Shown piece after piece: positions 55,689 through 64,000 of a stretch of DNA of 64,000 nt. Source of the stretch: Aquimarina macrocephali JAMB N27 (GTDB lineage Bacteria > Bacteroidota > Bacteroidia > Flavobacteriales > Flavobacteriaceae); NCBI RefSeq assembly GCF_000520995.1, contig NZ_JACA01000042.1, positions 62,001 through 126,000 on the forward strand. The letters are read 5' to 3'. A program made the translations under genes and the position numbers. The notes beneath the pieces were generated by a model. It saw only the letters and a program-made list of their open reading frames with translations, was not told where the DNA came from and searched no databases. The first letter of the stretch is position 1; every line of letters begins with the position of its first letter.

Positions 55689-56822
55689 TTAGCAAACAGT
55701 TAAAAGTGCCACCGAATATGAAAAACGGGAGCTTTCTGGTACAGAAAGTAAAATTTTATTTCCTTTTTTTAATTTTCCAGTATTCACTAATTCTTCTAGC
55801 ATAATATAAATAGAACCAGCACCAACATTTCCTACCTTACTTAAATTGATAAACCAATTTTCCCAAGGTATTTCTACACCGTTATCTTTCATAGCTTCAT
55901 ATAAGGCGTCTTTAAAATAGTATGAAGAAATGTGTGGTAAATAATACGTGATGTCTTCTGGGTTAATATCATGTTTGTCAAATACTTTAACTAAGGTTTC
56001 TACAGCCTTTGTTAGAATATTTTCTGATAGTAATTTAACATCTTGCTTTATCGCGAATAATGATTTTTGTGCCCATTCTTCTGATGGGTATTCGCTCCAT
56101 GGTTTGAGTTCTCCATTGTCTAGTTTATCTCCTCCTGCATACATGCATGCTTCTATTTCATGAGCATAAGAATACGCATCCATCCATTCAATTTTTAAAG
56201 GAAGATGACCATTAGGTTTATCTTCTAAAAGAAAAGCTCCGGCACCATCAGATAACATCCAGCGTAAGAAATCCTTATTAAAAGCTAGGATTGGTGTTTC
56301 TTCTAACTTTTTTAAATGCTCTATTTCATTTTTAAAAACATCTGATTTCATCCACGAAGATGCACGCTCAGATCCTGTGCAAACTGCATTAGTATTTTGC
56401 CCTGATTTGATTGCAAGGTAACCAAATTTTAAAGCACTCATACCAGAACAACAGGCTCCCGAAGGGGAATTAATTTCTACATTTCCATTTTTTAAAAACC
56501 CGTGAACCATAGCGGCATGTGATGGTAATATTTGATCAGGACTACCTGTACCACAAGATAATAATTCAATGTTTTCTGTAGTAAAACTTTCATCACACAA
56601 AAGCTCTACAGCTTCTTTAGTAAGCTGAGCATTATTATGTGTTATATTTCCATCATTATCAATCGCATAATATCTGGTTTTTATTTGATTATTTCGTAAA
56701 ACAATTCTTCGGCCTTTTGATACTTTTCCATCTAGAATGCCCAATCTCTCTTCCATCTGATCATTATCGATCGGGTCGTTAGGTAAAAACTTTGATATTC
56801 TGGTAATGTATACGTCTTTCAT
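55689..56822 (-). CDS. darB: DarB-like ketosynthase III (dialkylresorcinol synthase)
   Basis: A KAS III/FabH-fold enzyme of 377 residues with the nucleophile in PSGACCSGMS (Cys124/Cys125, the second aligning best), His in YLPHISSYYF and Asn in KVGNVGAGS. DarB joins two acyl chains and cyclises them into a dialkyl-cyclohexanedione, the precursor of dialkylresorcinols. Its one-base overlap with the flavodoxin-like DarA candidate matches the known darA-darB gene pair. Product chain lengths cannot be read. Confidence 0.85.
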   Translation of the reverse strand: MKDVYITRISKFLPNDPIDNDQMEERLGILDGKVSKGRRIVLRNNQIKTRYYAIDNDGNITHNNAQLTKEAVELLCDESFTTENIELLSCGTGSPDQILPSHAAMVHGFLKNGNVEINSPSGACCSGMSALKFGYLAIKSGQNTNAVCTGSERASSWMKSDVFKNEIEHLKKLEETPILAFNKDFLRWMLSDGAGAFLLEDKPNGHLPLKIEWMDAYSYAHEIEACMYAGGDKLDNGELKPWSEYPSEEWAQKSLFAIKQDVKLLSENILTKAVETLVKVFDKHDINPEDITYYLPHISSYYFKDALYEAMKDNGVEIPWENWFINLSKVGNVGAGSIYIMLEELVNTGKLKKGNKILLSVPESSRFSYSVALLTVC

Positions 56823-57769
56823 TAATTATTTTTTGTATCAACAGATGAATAATATTTTTTTTCTCTGCTAATTTTTTTATACATAAAAATATAAGCAGTC
56901 AAAAATACAATAAAAACTAGTGGTGCTATAATCCAAATAGCAAATAACAAGTAATAATTAAAAAAAATAAGGAGATTTTCACGTCCAGTCTTACTTGTTT
57001 TTCCTTTTTTGTAAGCTAAGTTGGCTAGTTTTGAAAATATAATATTGCCTCGCTTATCTACAATAACTAGAAACGGTTTGATTTTTACCGCACCTAATTG
57101 TACCAATTTTTTTTGTAATCCTGAAAAATTACTAGCAAGTAATGCATCCTTTATGGAAGGAGTGAATTTTGCTACATTCTTTATGTCTTTATCAGAAACC
57201 CCTGGTTTAGGGAAAAAACCTAAAAATCGACTTTTTTTTCCTTTAAACATCCAGTGCTTTATGGTTAATACACTTATGTGATTAATGTGTCTATCTACTA
57301 AGGCAATATTCCCTACTAGTTTTGCATTACAAGATGCTAAAAGAATTTTCATTTTTTCTTGCGCTTGAATCCACAAATTTCTACATCCGATTACTGTAAT
57401 CACAGGTGTGTTATCCAATATTTTTTTAGCACTTTCTGACTTTAAAAAAGAATTGGTAGGGATAGAAGGTGTTAGATACCAGATTTGATAGCCAAGTATC
57501 ACTAAATCGTATTTTTGATTTGTTATTTCTGAAGGAATTGGTTTGATTTTTTCTGGTATCTGAAGAAATGCTTCTGGGAAAACACCAAAAAAAGCTTTTT
57601 TATTCCATGGAAAAGGATAAGGTTTTTCCATTTCAATTCTATGATGTGTTACCTTTATTTCTTCAGAAGAAGCCATAGGAGAAACTATGTTTTTAACAAT
57701 TTCTGACAATTGTCCGGACTGCGAATAATGGATTACTAAAACATGTTTCATTTTATTTGTTGTTTCCAT
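56822..57769 (-). CDS. darA: DarA-like flavodoxin-fold aromatase/oxidase of dialkylresorcinol biosynthesis
   Basis: Residues about 8-190 are a flavodoxin-like domain with the FMN phosphate-loop pattern VLVIHYSQSGQLSEI. A long hydrophobic segment near residues 265-292 would anchor the protein to the membrane by its C-terminus. DarA is the partner of DarB and is thought to oxidise the DarB product to the aromatic resorcinol. Starts at Met1 (57769) or Met7 (57751) are both plausible; Met7 leaves a one-base gap to the upstream gene. Confidence 0.8.
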   Translation of the reverse strand: METTNKMKHVLVIHYSQSGQLSEIVKNIVSPMASSEEIKVTHHRIEMEKPYPFPWNKKAFFGVFPEAFLQIPEKIKPIPSEITNQKYDLVILGYQIWYLTPSIPTNSFLKSESAKKILDNTPVITVIGCRNLWIQAQEKMKILLASCNAKLVGNIALVDRHINHISVLTIKHWMFKGKKSRFLGFFPKPGVSDKDIKNVAKFTPSIKDALLASNFSGLQKKLVQLGAVKIKPFLVIVDKRGNIIFSKLANLAYKKGKTSKTGRENLLIFFNYYLLFAIWIIAPLVFIVFLTAYIFMYKKISREKKYYSSVDTKNN

Positions 57770-58637
57770 TCCAAAAGTCGAAATAGTTAAACCATTGTAA
57801 TGGATATTTATCTAACATCCATTTTACACTTTCTGTATATTCTTTTAGTAGTTCTTTGGCATCTCTATGTTTTGCTTTGGCCTTTCTTGCATAAAGGTGG
57901 TAATGAGTATTTGTTTCTTTCATTACATATACAAAAAGTACAGGTACTTTTAATCTAGAGGCTAACATAAAAGGCCCAGAAGGAAACTTGGCTTCTTGTC
58001 CTAATAAATCTTGTGTTAAATATTTAGAACCTTCTAGATAACGATCTCCTGTAATACATACGATTTCATTTCTAGCCAAAGCGGCGTTAATTTGAAAAAT
58101 ATGAGAAAGATCTTCTTTGATGAAAATAAATTTAATATTAGATTTTGAAGTAACGCTATCAAGGTAATTCTTAATTGCAGTATGCTCTATGTCTGTGGTT
58201 AAAAGACTAATTGCGGCATTTTCCTCAAGCTCACCAAAAAAATGCTCAGCAATCTCAAAATTACCAAGATGAGCACTAATAAGAATACCTCCTTTTTTTT
58301 CCTTTAAGGTTTCATTTATTAGTTCTACACCATCAAACTCGTACGTAAATTTATTTCTAAGACCCGATGATATGGCAACTTTGTCTATAATAGTCTGGCC
58401 AAAAACATAATAGCTTTGGAATATCTTTAAAAAACTTTTAAATCTAGGGTATTTAAGTCTCTTGTTTAAATAGTAATATATAGATCTACTACTAGATAAG
58501 GCAAAAAAACAAAAATATATAGCAACAAAGTATAAAATAAAATAGGCAGAGCCTAAGCCAACTTTTTTAATAAAGAAAACAAATATTTTATACCCAAGTA
58601 CTGTACCTCTGGACTTTCCTTTCCATTCAGTAGTCAT
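57753..58637 (-). CDS. LpxL/HtrB-like lysophospholipid acyltransferase
   Basis: A 294-residue membrane-associated acyltransferase. The catalytic motif HLGNFE (HX4E) lies at about residues 117-122 in GILISAHLGNFEIA. An N-terminal helix (about 25-50) anchors it. Family enzymes move acyl chains from ACP to a lipid, often in lipid A assembly; aryl polyene clusters carry such enzymes, which may attach the polyene to a lipid. It sits between an ACP gene and darA, in line with use of ACP-bound chains. Confidence 0.85.
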   Translation of the reverse strand: MTTEWKGKSRGTVLGYKIFVFFIKKVGLGSAYFILYFVAIYFCFFALSSSRSIYYYLNKRLKYPRFKSFLKIFQSYYVFGQTIIDKVAISSGLRNKFTYEFDGVELINETLKEKKGGILISAHLGNFEIAEHFFGELEENAAISLLTTDIEHTAIKNYLDSVTSKSNIKFIFIKEDLSHIFQINAALARNEIVCITGDRYLEGSKYLTQDLLGQEAKFPSGPFMLASRLKVPVLFVYVMKETNTHYHLYARKAKAKHRDAKELLKEYTESVKWMLDKYPLQWFNYFDFWNGNNK

Positions 58638-58643
58638 ATATGT

Positions 58644-58892
58644 TTATAGCGATTTTATTTTATTTTCTATAAGGTCATAAAAATTTTGAAGTGTTACAAC
58701 ATTGATAAAATCTTCGCCTATTAATTTTACACCAAAATTGGATTCTACAGCTACTACAAGATCGACAAAATCTAAGCTATCTAGCTCAAGAGTTTCTTTT
58801 AAGTTTGCTTCTGGTGAAATATTTTCCCCTTCTACTTCAAACTCATCAATAAGAAAGTCGTTTATCTTTTCAATAATAACTTCTTTATCCAT
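58644..58892 (-). CDS. Acyl carrier protein (second of two, darC-like position)
   Basis: An 82-residue acidic helical protein with the phosphopantetheine Ser in LELDSLDFVDLVV. It lies beside a complete KS, an LpxL-like acyltransferase and the darA/darB pair, so it may serve the resorcinol half or lipid transfer. It is distinct in sequence from the ACP at 47834. Confidence 0.9.
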   Translation of the reverse strand: MDKEVIIEKINDFLIDEFEVEGENISPEANLKETLELDSLDFVDLVVAVESNFGVKLIGEDFINVVTLQNFYDLIENKIKSL

Positions 58893-58895
58893 ATT

Positions 58896-60119
58896 CTATT
58901 TATTAAATTTTTTTATTATTAACGCGGAATTTGTTCCCCCAAATCCAAAAGAATTAGACAAAAATACATCAATTTTTTTATCTAGGGTTTTATTAACCAA
59001 ATTTAGTTTAGCAGCATCTTCATCTGGATGCTCCAAATTTATATTTGGTGCAATAAAAGAATGTTGCATCATGAGCATAGAATAGATCACTTCACTAGCT
59101 CCTGCCATCCAGCATTCATGGCCTGTCATAGATTTTGTAGAACTCACATGAGGTCCGTTTTCTCCAAAAACATTAAAGATAGCTTTTGCTTCATTAGCAT
59201 CTCCAACAGGAGTTGAGGTTGCATGAGCATTTACATAATCTATGGCCGATGTTTGGATATTTGCTTGTTGGAGCGCTTTTTTCATAGCTCTGGATGGACC
59301 ATCAACATTAGGAGTAGAAATATGTTCACCGTTTGAAGAAAATCCATATCCTATAATTTCTCCCAGAATTGTTGCTCCTCTTTTGATTGCAGATTCATAA
59401 CTCTCTACAATAAGAGTAGCAGATCCACCACTGGGTACCAATCCATCTCGATTAGTATCAAATGGGCGAGAGGCTTTTTCTGGATGTTCTGTATTTGTAG
59501 AGAATACTCCTAAGCCATCAAAACTTCCCATGGCAAGCTGGTTTATTTCTTGAGCTCCTCCACAAACAATACAATCTTGTAATCCTGTTTTTATAAACTG
59601 ATATGCCATTCCGATAGCATGGGACCCACTGGCACAAGCTGCGCTAATCGTAAAGTTGATCCCTCTAAGTTTAAAAATTGTAGAAAGATTCATAGTTACA
59701 GAAGAGTTCATCCCTCTAAAAATAGCTCCAGAACCTACTAATGTGGTGTCTTTTTTTTCTCTGATCTTTTCTACAGATTCAATAACCGACTGTGCGGTAC
59801 TATCATTGCCATAAAGTATGCCCACCTCGTTTTGATCAAGGAAAGATTGATCTATATTTGCATTTTTTAAAGCTTCGAGTGTTGCTATATATGCATATGT
59901 TCCTTCTTGCCCTAAACTAATACGTTGTCTTCGGGAAAGTAATTTATTTAATTCTGGTTCTGCTACCATTCCTGTTAAACAAGAACGATATCCAAACTCT
60001 TTTCTTTTTTCATCAAAAACAATTCCAGATGTTCCGTTGTATAATGATGTTTTTACTTCTTCTAGGTTTTTACCAATACAAGAATATATACCCATTCCTG
60101 TGATTACAACTCTTCTCAT
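58896..60119 (-). CDS. Beta-ketoacyl-ACP synthase, third complete copy (FabB-like)
   Basis: It contains nucleophile Cys in SAACASGSHAIG, His in NAHATSTPVGD and His in SMTGHECWMAGAS, with end motif GFGGTNSALI. The His motif HATSTP is typical of FabB-type KAS I enzymes. It is next to an ACP and FabG, so it looks like a chain-extending set. It starts 15 bases after the FabG stop. Confidence 0.9.
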   Translation of the reverse strand: MRRVVITGMGIYSCIGKNLEEVKTSLYNGTSGIVFDEKRKEFGYRSCLTGMVAEPELNKLLSRRQRISLGQEGTYAYIATLEALKNANIDQSFLDQNEVGILYGNDSTAQSVIESVEKIREKKDTTLVGSGAIFRGMNSSVTMNLSTIFKLRGINFTISAACASGSHAIGMAYQFIKTGLQDCIVCGGAQEINQLAMGSFDGLGVFSTNTEHPEKASRPFDTNRDGLVPSGGSATLIVESYESAIKRGATILGEIIGYGFSSNGEHISTPNVDGPSRAMKKALQQANIQTSAIDYVNAHATSTPVGDANEAKAIFNVFGENGPHVSSTKSMTGHECWMAGASEVIYSMLMMQHSFIAPNINLEHPDEDAAKLNLVNKTLDKKIDVFLSNSFGFGGTNSALIIKKFNK

Positions 60120-60134
60120 ATATTCTAAATTAAT

Positions 60135-60866
60135 TTACGAGTAAATTCCACCATTTATATTAATCACTTCACCAGTAATGTATGAAGCTTTCTTGGAGGC
60201 TAAAAACGACACGATATGCGCTACTTCTTCAGCTTCTCCAAATCTATTGGCTGGAATTAATTTTTTAAGTTCTTTTTCGTCCAACTCATTGGTCATGTCA
60301 GTTTTAATAAACCCCGGAGCAACAGCATTTACTGTGATATTTCTTTTTGCTATTTCTTGTGCCAGAGCTTTAGTAGCACCAATTATAGCACCTTTGGCAG
60401 CAGAATAGTTAGTTTGCCCAGCTGTTCCTTTAACTCCAGATACAGAAGCAATATTTATGACTCTACCGTATCTGTTTCGTAGTAATTTTTGAATTAAATG
60501 ATTTGTTACATTATAAAAACCATCAAGAGAAGTATTAATAACATTTTGCCAATCATTCTGGGTCATCCACATAAATAAGTTGTCCTTCGTGATTCCTGCA
60601 TTATTTACGATGACTTCAATAATAGCATCTTTATTATTCTCTTGCCAGGTGTCTAACTTAGTTTTTACCTGATCAGCATCAACTACATTAAATTGAATAA
60701 TTTCTGCAGTTCCGCCATTAGTTTCTATTTCTGTAAGAGTTTGCTTTGCAGCAGTTTCGTTACTATTGTAATTAATTAATATATGATAGTCGGTATCTTT
60801 AGCGAGTTGTATGCAAATTGCTTTTCCAATTCCTCTTGAGCCACCTGTTATTAAAGCACACTTCAT
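60135..60866 (-). CDS. fabG: 3-oxoacyl-ACP reductase (FabG-like SDR)
   Basis: A 243-residue short-chain dehydrogenase with the cofactor loop TGGSRGIGKAI, NNAGIT, catalytic Ser in NIASVSG and the Y-x3-K motif YSAAKGA. The C-terminal GEVININGG is typical. It should reduce beta-ketoacyl-ACP to beta-hydroxyacyl-ACP with NADPH, supplying the hotdog dehydratases. It is the only ketoreductase in the window, so it probably serves both halves of the pigment. Confidence 0.9.
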   Translation of the reverse strand: MKCALITGGSRGIGKAICIQLAKDTDYHILINYNSNETAAKQTLTEIETNGGTAEIIQFNVVDADQVKTKLDTWQENNKDAIIEVIVNNAGITKDNLFMWMTQNDWQNVINTSLDGFYNVTNHLIQKLLRNRYGRVINIASVSGVKGTAGQTNYSAAKGAIIGATKALAQEIAKRNITVNAVAPGFIKTDMTNELDEKELKKLIPANRFGEAEEVAHIVSFLASKKASYITGEVININGGIYS

Positions 60867-60941
60867 TTATTTTAGATATCGTTTTTTGGGTAAGATGTAA
60901 TAGTTATTTCAATCGATTAAGGATTAAGATTAATAGTTTTA

Positions 60942-62069
60942 TTAATTAAATAACTCTAAGTTTTCAAACCACATGTTTTTAAGTATTTCTCCTTTAGTGT
61001 TTAGAAAACACCAAGATTTTTTTTGTTTAACTCTTGCTAAGCCATTTACAAACCCTTTTTGCGCATTTTTTTTGAAAATAGAAAAACCACCAGCTGTAAT
61101 TTCATATTTCTCTTCTATGACAAGTTCTCCTTTTGTATTTATAAATCCCCAAAGTTTTTTAGATTTAACAGGTGCTAACCCATCTTTACTAAATATTTCT
61201 GCGTCTCTAAATTTAAAAGGAATTACAGTTTCGCCACTAGTATTAATATATCCCCATTTACCATCTTTAAGCACAGGTGCTAACCCGTTATTAAAAGCTC
61301 TTACCTTATCGTAGGTGGGTTCAACTATCCATTCTCCATTTTTATTGATAAAACCAATTTTATCATTTTTTTTAGCGTAAGTGTATTCTCCATTTACAGA
61401 GAAATCCCAGATTTTTTGAGCTCCTGATATTTCTTTAAACTCTCCGTTAATAATCAATCCATGTCTAAGACCTTGGGTAGCTACAATTGTGTTATGATAT
61501 ACATTACTAACGCCATCATATGTTGTTTTTACAAAATAACTACCAGAAGGATCTATTAATCCCCATTTTTCATCTTCTCTTACTTTGGCATATCCATTTT
61601 CAAAATTGAACGCTTTCGAAAATTTTGGAGTTACTGTAGTCTCTCCTTTTGTGTTGATAAAGCCTATTTTATCCCCTTTTCTTAGGATAGCAAAACCGTC
61701 TTTAAAATCATAAATTTTATCAGAATCAATATTGGTAAGAGTTTTCTCCCCTTTGGTGTTGATATAAAACCATTCTTTGTTTTTCAAAACAACTGCTATA
61801 CCAGAATTGAAAGCTTTAACTTTATCGAAACCAGGCTCTATAGCCCATTCTCCCTTTCTATTTATAAATCCCCAAAGTTTACCTTTTCTTGCGGCAGCTA
61901 GATCTTCAGAAAAGTTTTTTGCAACGTCAAATGTTGCAGGTATTTTCCAATCACCTGATTTTGTAAGATAACCAAATTTACCTTCGAATTTTGCTAATGC
62001 TAGTTCTTGGGCAGATCCTGCCAGCAAACAAAAAGAAAATACAAAAATTAAAAAATGTTTAGTTTTCAT
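60942..62069 (-). CDS. Secreted WG-repeat protein (copy A)
   Basis: A signal peptide (residues 1-20, ending AGSAQ) precedes about nine WG repeats of the kind KWGYINTSGETVIPFKF spread over residues 25-370. WG repeats form beta-rich solenoid/propeller-like folds; their function is mostly unknown. The frame can start at a GTG at 62072, but the ATG at 62069, overlapping the TGA of a lyase remnant, is better. The second copy at 62236 is clearly diverged. It sits in the pigment operon without an obvious enzyme role; a structural or protein-binding role is possible. Confidence 0.8.
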   Translation of the reverse strand: MKTKHFLIFVFSFCLLAGSAQELALAKFEGKFGYLTKSGDWKIPATFDVAKNFSEDLAAARKGKLWGFINRKGEWAIEPGFDKVKAFNSGIAVVLKNKEWFYINTKGEKTLTNIDSDKIYDFKDGFAILRKGDKIGFINTKGETTVTPKFSKAFNFENGYAKVREDEKWGLIDPSGSYFVKTTYDGVSNVYHNTIVATQGLRHGLIINGEFKEISGAQKIWDFSVNGEYTYAKKNDKIGFINKNGEWIVEPTYDKVRAFNNGLAPVLKDGKWGYINTSGETVIPFKFRDAEIFSKDGLAPVKSKKLWGFINTKGELVIEEKYEITAGGFSIFKKNAQKGFVNGLARVKQKKSWCFLNTKGEILKNMWFENLELFN

Positions 62070-62197
62070 CACGCTTCTATGGTTTCATTATTTATAATAA
62101 AATCTTTTACTTGATTCACATAGGGGTACATAACAACATCTTCTGTAAATATAGGAACTATATTTCGTATGGCATCATACATTTTTATTGGTGTCAT
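62069..62197 (-). pseudogene. Remnant of the ammonia-lyase C-terminus (42-codon duplicated fragment)
   Basis: This short open frame encodes a protein end almost identical to the last 38 residues of the lyase: KMYDAIRNIVPIFTEDVVM and VNQVKDFIINNE are shared. It has its own ATG but no lyase active site. It lies exactly where the lyase end lies relative to the other WG gene. It is a scar of duplication or recombination, not a functional enzyme. Confidence 0.85.
62072..62190. repeat. Direct repeat copy A (lyase 3' end)
   Basis: About 119 bases matching 63375-63493 with roughly six differences, at an offset of exactly 1303 bases without gaps. The match stops abruptly after 62190. Confidence 0.85.
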
Positions 62198-62235
62198 TAT
62201 GTTTATCTCTATTAGCAATAATTTCTTATCTATAT

Positions 62236-63372
62236 TTATTTACTGAACAGTTCTGCATTAACATACCATCGATCTCCCAAAACGTCTCCTTTTTTATTAA
62301 GGAATCCCCATTTTTTTTTGTATTTAACTCTTACAGCACCATTAACAAATCCTTTAGCCAAAAAATCCTTTAATCTTTTAGCATTAATGAGTATGGTTGG
62401 GGCAAGATCATATTTAGCAGGTATTACAAGGTTTCCTTTAGTATCTATAAACCCCCATTTCCCTACTTGAACCTTAGCTAATCCGTTATTTCCAAAGAAA
62501 CCCGCATTAAGATAAGTGAATGGTATTGGCTCTTCTCCTTTCTCATTCACATATCCCCATTTAAAACCATTATTTACTGGAGCAAATCCTTTATAAAATG
62601 GTTTGACAGTTCTATATTTTGGTTCTATAATCCATTCTCCTTTTGTGTTGATAAATCCGTATTTCCCTCCTTTTTTTGCAAAAGCTAAATCGGAATGATC
62701 ATAAAAACTTCCAATTTCTTTGACTTTTGGTACAGGTATAAAAGAGTTATCAATTATAATTCCCCAACCGTTTTTCATTTTTGCAGAAACTCCTTTGGCA
62801 CTATAATGTCCTAATACTTTATATTGTAAGGGGATAATTATTTCCCCTTTTTTATCAATCATTCCCCAATGTTTCCCGTTATTCACTCTGGCATACCCAT
62901 TTACAAAAGTACGTATTATGTTATATTCGGGCTCTATAATCAATTTGCCGGCACTATCTAATAATCCTATTTTTTTGCCTTTTTGAAAAAACGCTACTCC
63001 GTCATCATTAAAGTCATAATATTTATCTGGAACGGGACAATCCAAAACTTCATTAGAGCTGTTAATATAACTCCATTCATTTTTTTGAAGAACCAATGCC
63101 CATCCAGAGTAAAAATCTTTTACTCTATCGTACTTTGGTTCTATAATCCATTCTCCTTTGGTATTTATAAATCCCCATTTCCCGTTTTTAAGAACTCCTG
63201 CATAACCATTATGAAAACTTCTAGCTTCTTTAAATTGAGGTTGAATCGTATATTCGCCCATGAGGTTAATATAACCCCATAATCTATTTTCTCTAACTAA
63301 AGCGAGCTCTTGACCGTATAGAAATATGGTTTGAATAAAAGCAAGAATGATTAAAAGTATTCTCATTTTCAT
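62236..63372 (-). CDS. Secreted WG-repeat protein (copy B)
   Basis: A signal peptide (about residues 1-20, ending FLYGQ) precedes about nine WG repeats, for example KWGFINTKGEWIIEPKYD. Length 378 residues, close to copy A, and the repeats are in the same order, but many residues differ. The start ATG overlaps the lyase stop (TAATG), so it is translationally coupled to the lyase. Function unknown. The strong coupling suggests a role in the pigment pathway or in the folding or placement of envelope parts. Confidence 0.8.
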   Translation of the reverse strand: MKMRILLIILAFIQTIFLYGQELALVRENRLWGYINLMGEYTIQPQFKEARSFHNGYAGVLKNGKWGFINTKGEWIIEPKYDRVKDFYSGWALVLQKNEWSYINSSNEVLDCPVPDKYYDFNDDGVAFFQKGKKIGLLDSAGKLIIEPEYNIIRTFVNGYARVNNGKHWGMIDKKGEIIIPLQYKVLGHYSAKGVSAKMKNGWGIIIDNSFIPVPKVKEIGSFYDHSDLAFAKKGGKYGFINTKGEWIIEPKYRTVKPFYKGFAPVNNGFKWGYVNEKGEEPIPFTYLNAGFFGNNGLAKVQVGKWGFIDTKGNLVIPAKYDLAPTILINAKRLKDFLAKGFVNGAVRVKYKKKWGFLNKKGDVLGDRWYVNAELFSK

Positions 63373-64000
63373 TATGCTTCTTTGGCTTCATTATTTATAA
63401 TAAAATCTTTTACTTGATTCACATAGGGGTACATAACAACATCTTCTGTAAAGATAGGAACTATATTTCGTATGGCATCATACATCTTTTTTGTATTCGT
63501 GGAAACCTGATCTTTCACCTCTAAATACTCTATTGCCTGAACAACGGTTATTAGTTCTATAGCAACAACTTCAAAAGCATTTTCTATAACTTTTTTTGTG
63601 ATCAAGGCAGCATTTGTTCCCATGCTTACAATATCTTGATTGTCATTGTTGTTAGGGATACTATGCACATACATAGGATTTGATAGCATTTGGTTTTCTG
63701 CAGTAGTAGATGTCGCTGTAAATTGAACTCCTTGCATTCCAAAGTTTAAACCTAGTTTAGCAAGGTTTACAAAAGGAGGAAGTATGTCGTTTAATTTAGA
63801 GTTTAATAAGTAATTTAATTGACGTTCTGCCAGCATTGACAATTTGGTAACTACAATTTTTAATTTATCCATTTCTAAAGAAACATAATCCCCATGAAAA
63901 TTACCTCCATGGTATACGTGTTTTTTCTTAACATCTATAATAGGATTGTCATTAGCAGAGTTAACTTCTTCTATTAGAATTTTTTCAATATTGTTTAAGG
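63372..64000 (-). CDS. Aromatic amino-acid ammonia-lyase (HAL/TAL family), C-terminal part
   Basis: The frame is open to the right edge, so the 5' part lies outside. The segment NSANDNPIID and HGGNFHGDYVS is the conserved HAL/PAL-family region that closes the active site. The MIO Ala-Ser-Gly site is not in the window. In flexirubin clusters this enzyme is a tyrosine ammonia-lyase that makes 4-coumarate; here tyrosine rather than histidine is inferred from context. Confidence 0.85.
   Translation of the reverse strand, partial: LNNIEKILIEEVNSANDNPIIDVKKKHVYHGGNFHGDYVSLEMDKLKIVVTKLSMLAERQLNYLLNSKLNDILPPFVNLAKLGLNFGMQGVQFTATSTTAENQMLSNPMYVHSIPNNNDNQDIVSMGTNAALITKKVIENAFEVVAIELITVVQAIEYLEVKDQVSTNTKKMYDAIRNIVPIFTEDVVMYPYVNQVKDFIINNEAKEA
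63375..63493. repeat. Direct repeat copy B (lyase 3' end)
   Basis: The intact counterpart of the repeat at 62072-62190; here it is the real 3' end of the lyase gene. Confidence 0.85.

Noticed and set aside
62072-62072. GTG start for WG-repeat copy A
   Set aside because: The next codon is an ATG overlapping the remnant's TGA, mirroring the TAATG coupling of copy B.
1-64000. Mobile elements, prophage, tRNA or rRNA
   Set aside because: No transposase, integrase, phage structural gene or RNA gene signature was found on either strand.

Overview
The window is AT-rich DNA from a gliding-type Bacteroidetes, almost certainly a Flavobacteriaceae member (an Aquimarina-like marine genus is a guess). 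The evidence is type IX secretion (T9SS) C-terminal sorting tails on three secreted proteins, TAnnTTTG-type promoter boxes, a LytTR/H-NOX signalling style and, above all, a flexirubin-type aryl polyene/dialkylresorcinol pigment cluster. I see no rRNA, tRNA, CRISPR array, insertion sequence or phage gene.

Region 1 (1-17.3 kb) is a cell-surface and exopolysaccharide neighbourhood. It opens with a plus-strand run: a cut membrane protein, a membrane-anchored Ig-like protein and a membrane-anchored clan GH-A glycosidase. A T9SS-exported expansin-like protein, a GT4 glycosyltransferase, two small STAS proteins, a MOP-family flippase, a 1341-aa calcium-repeat T9SS protein, a GT2 glycosyltransferase and a TPR/beta-barrel outer-membrane protein follow. 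At 17140-17295 there is a short gene for a 51-aa peptide with a double-glycine leader, easily missed by gene callers.

Region 2 (17.7-28.3 kb) holds a paralogue of the giant T9SS protein, a long imperfect inverted repeat, and a compact minus-strand operon. In transcription order that operon is H-NOX haem protein, PAS histidine kinase, FIST-domain (NosP-like) protein, second histidine kinase, Hpt protein and LytTR response regulator. A single-domain receiver lies just upstream. This looks like a two-input nitric-oxide sensing phosphorelay.

Region 3 (28.5-32.2 kb) has a CrtI/CrtISO-like FAD oxidoreductase on the plus strand, facing an unusual fusion of an XRE DNA-binding domain, a DUF4870 membrane domain and a class C beta-lactamase-like domain.

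Region 4 (32.5-64 kb, all minus strand, continuing past the right edge) is the pigment cluster. An aromatic amino-acid ammonia-lyase would supply 4-coumarate and a phenylacetate-CoA-ligase-like enzyme would activate it. Ketosynthases, a ketosynthase-like chain-length factor, two ACPs, FabG, three FabZ-like hotdog proteins and a thioesterase would build the polyene. DarB and DarA would make the dialkylresorcinol. A methyltransferase and an FAD oxidoreductase would tailor it. A BtrH-like protein and/or a C45 NTN-acyltransferase are candidates for joining the halves. An MMPL-PlsC fusion, LolA/LolB-like proteins, an ABC-2 exporter and an LpxL-like acyltransferase would handle lipid assembly and transport to the outer membrane. 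Two tandem WG-repeat proteins sit beside the lyase, separated by a duplicated remnant of the lyase 3' end.
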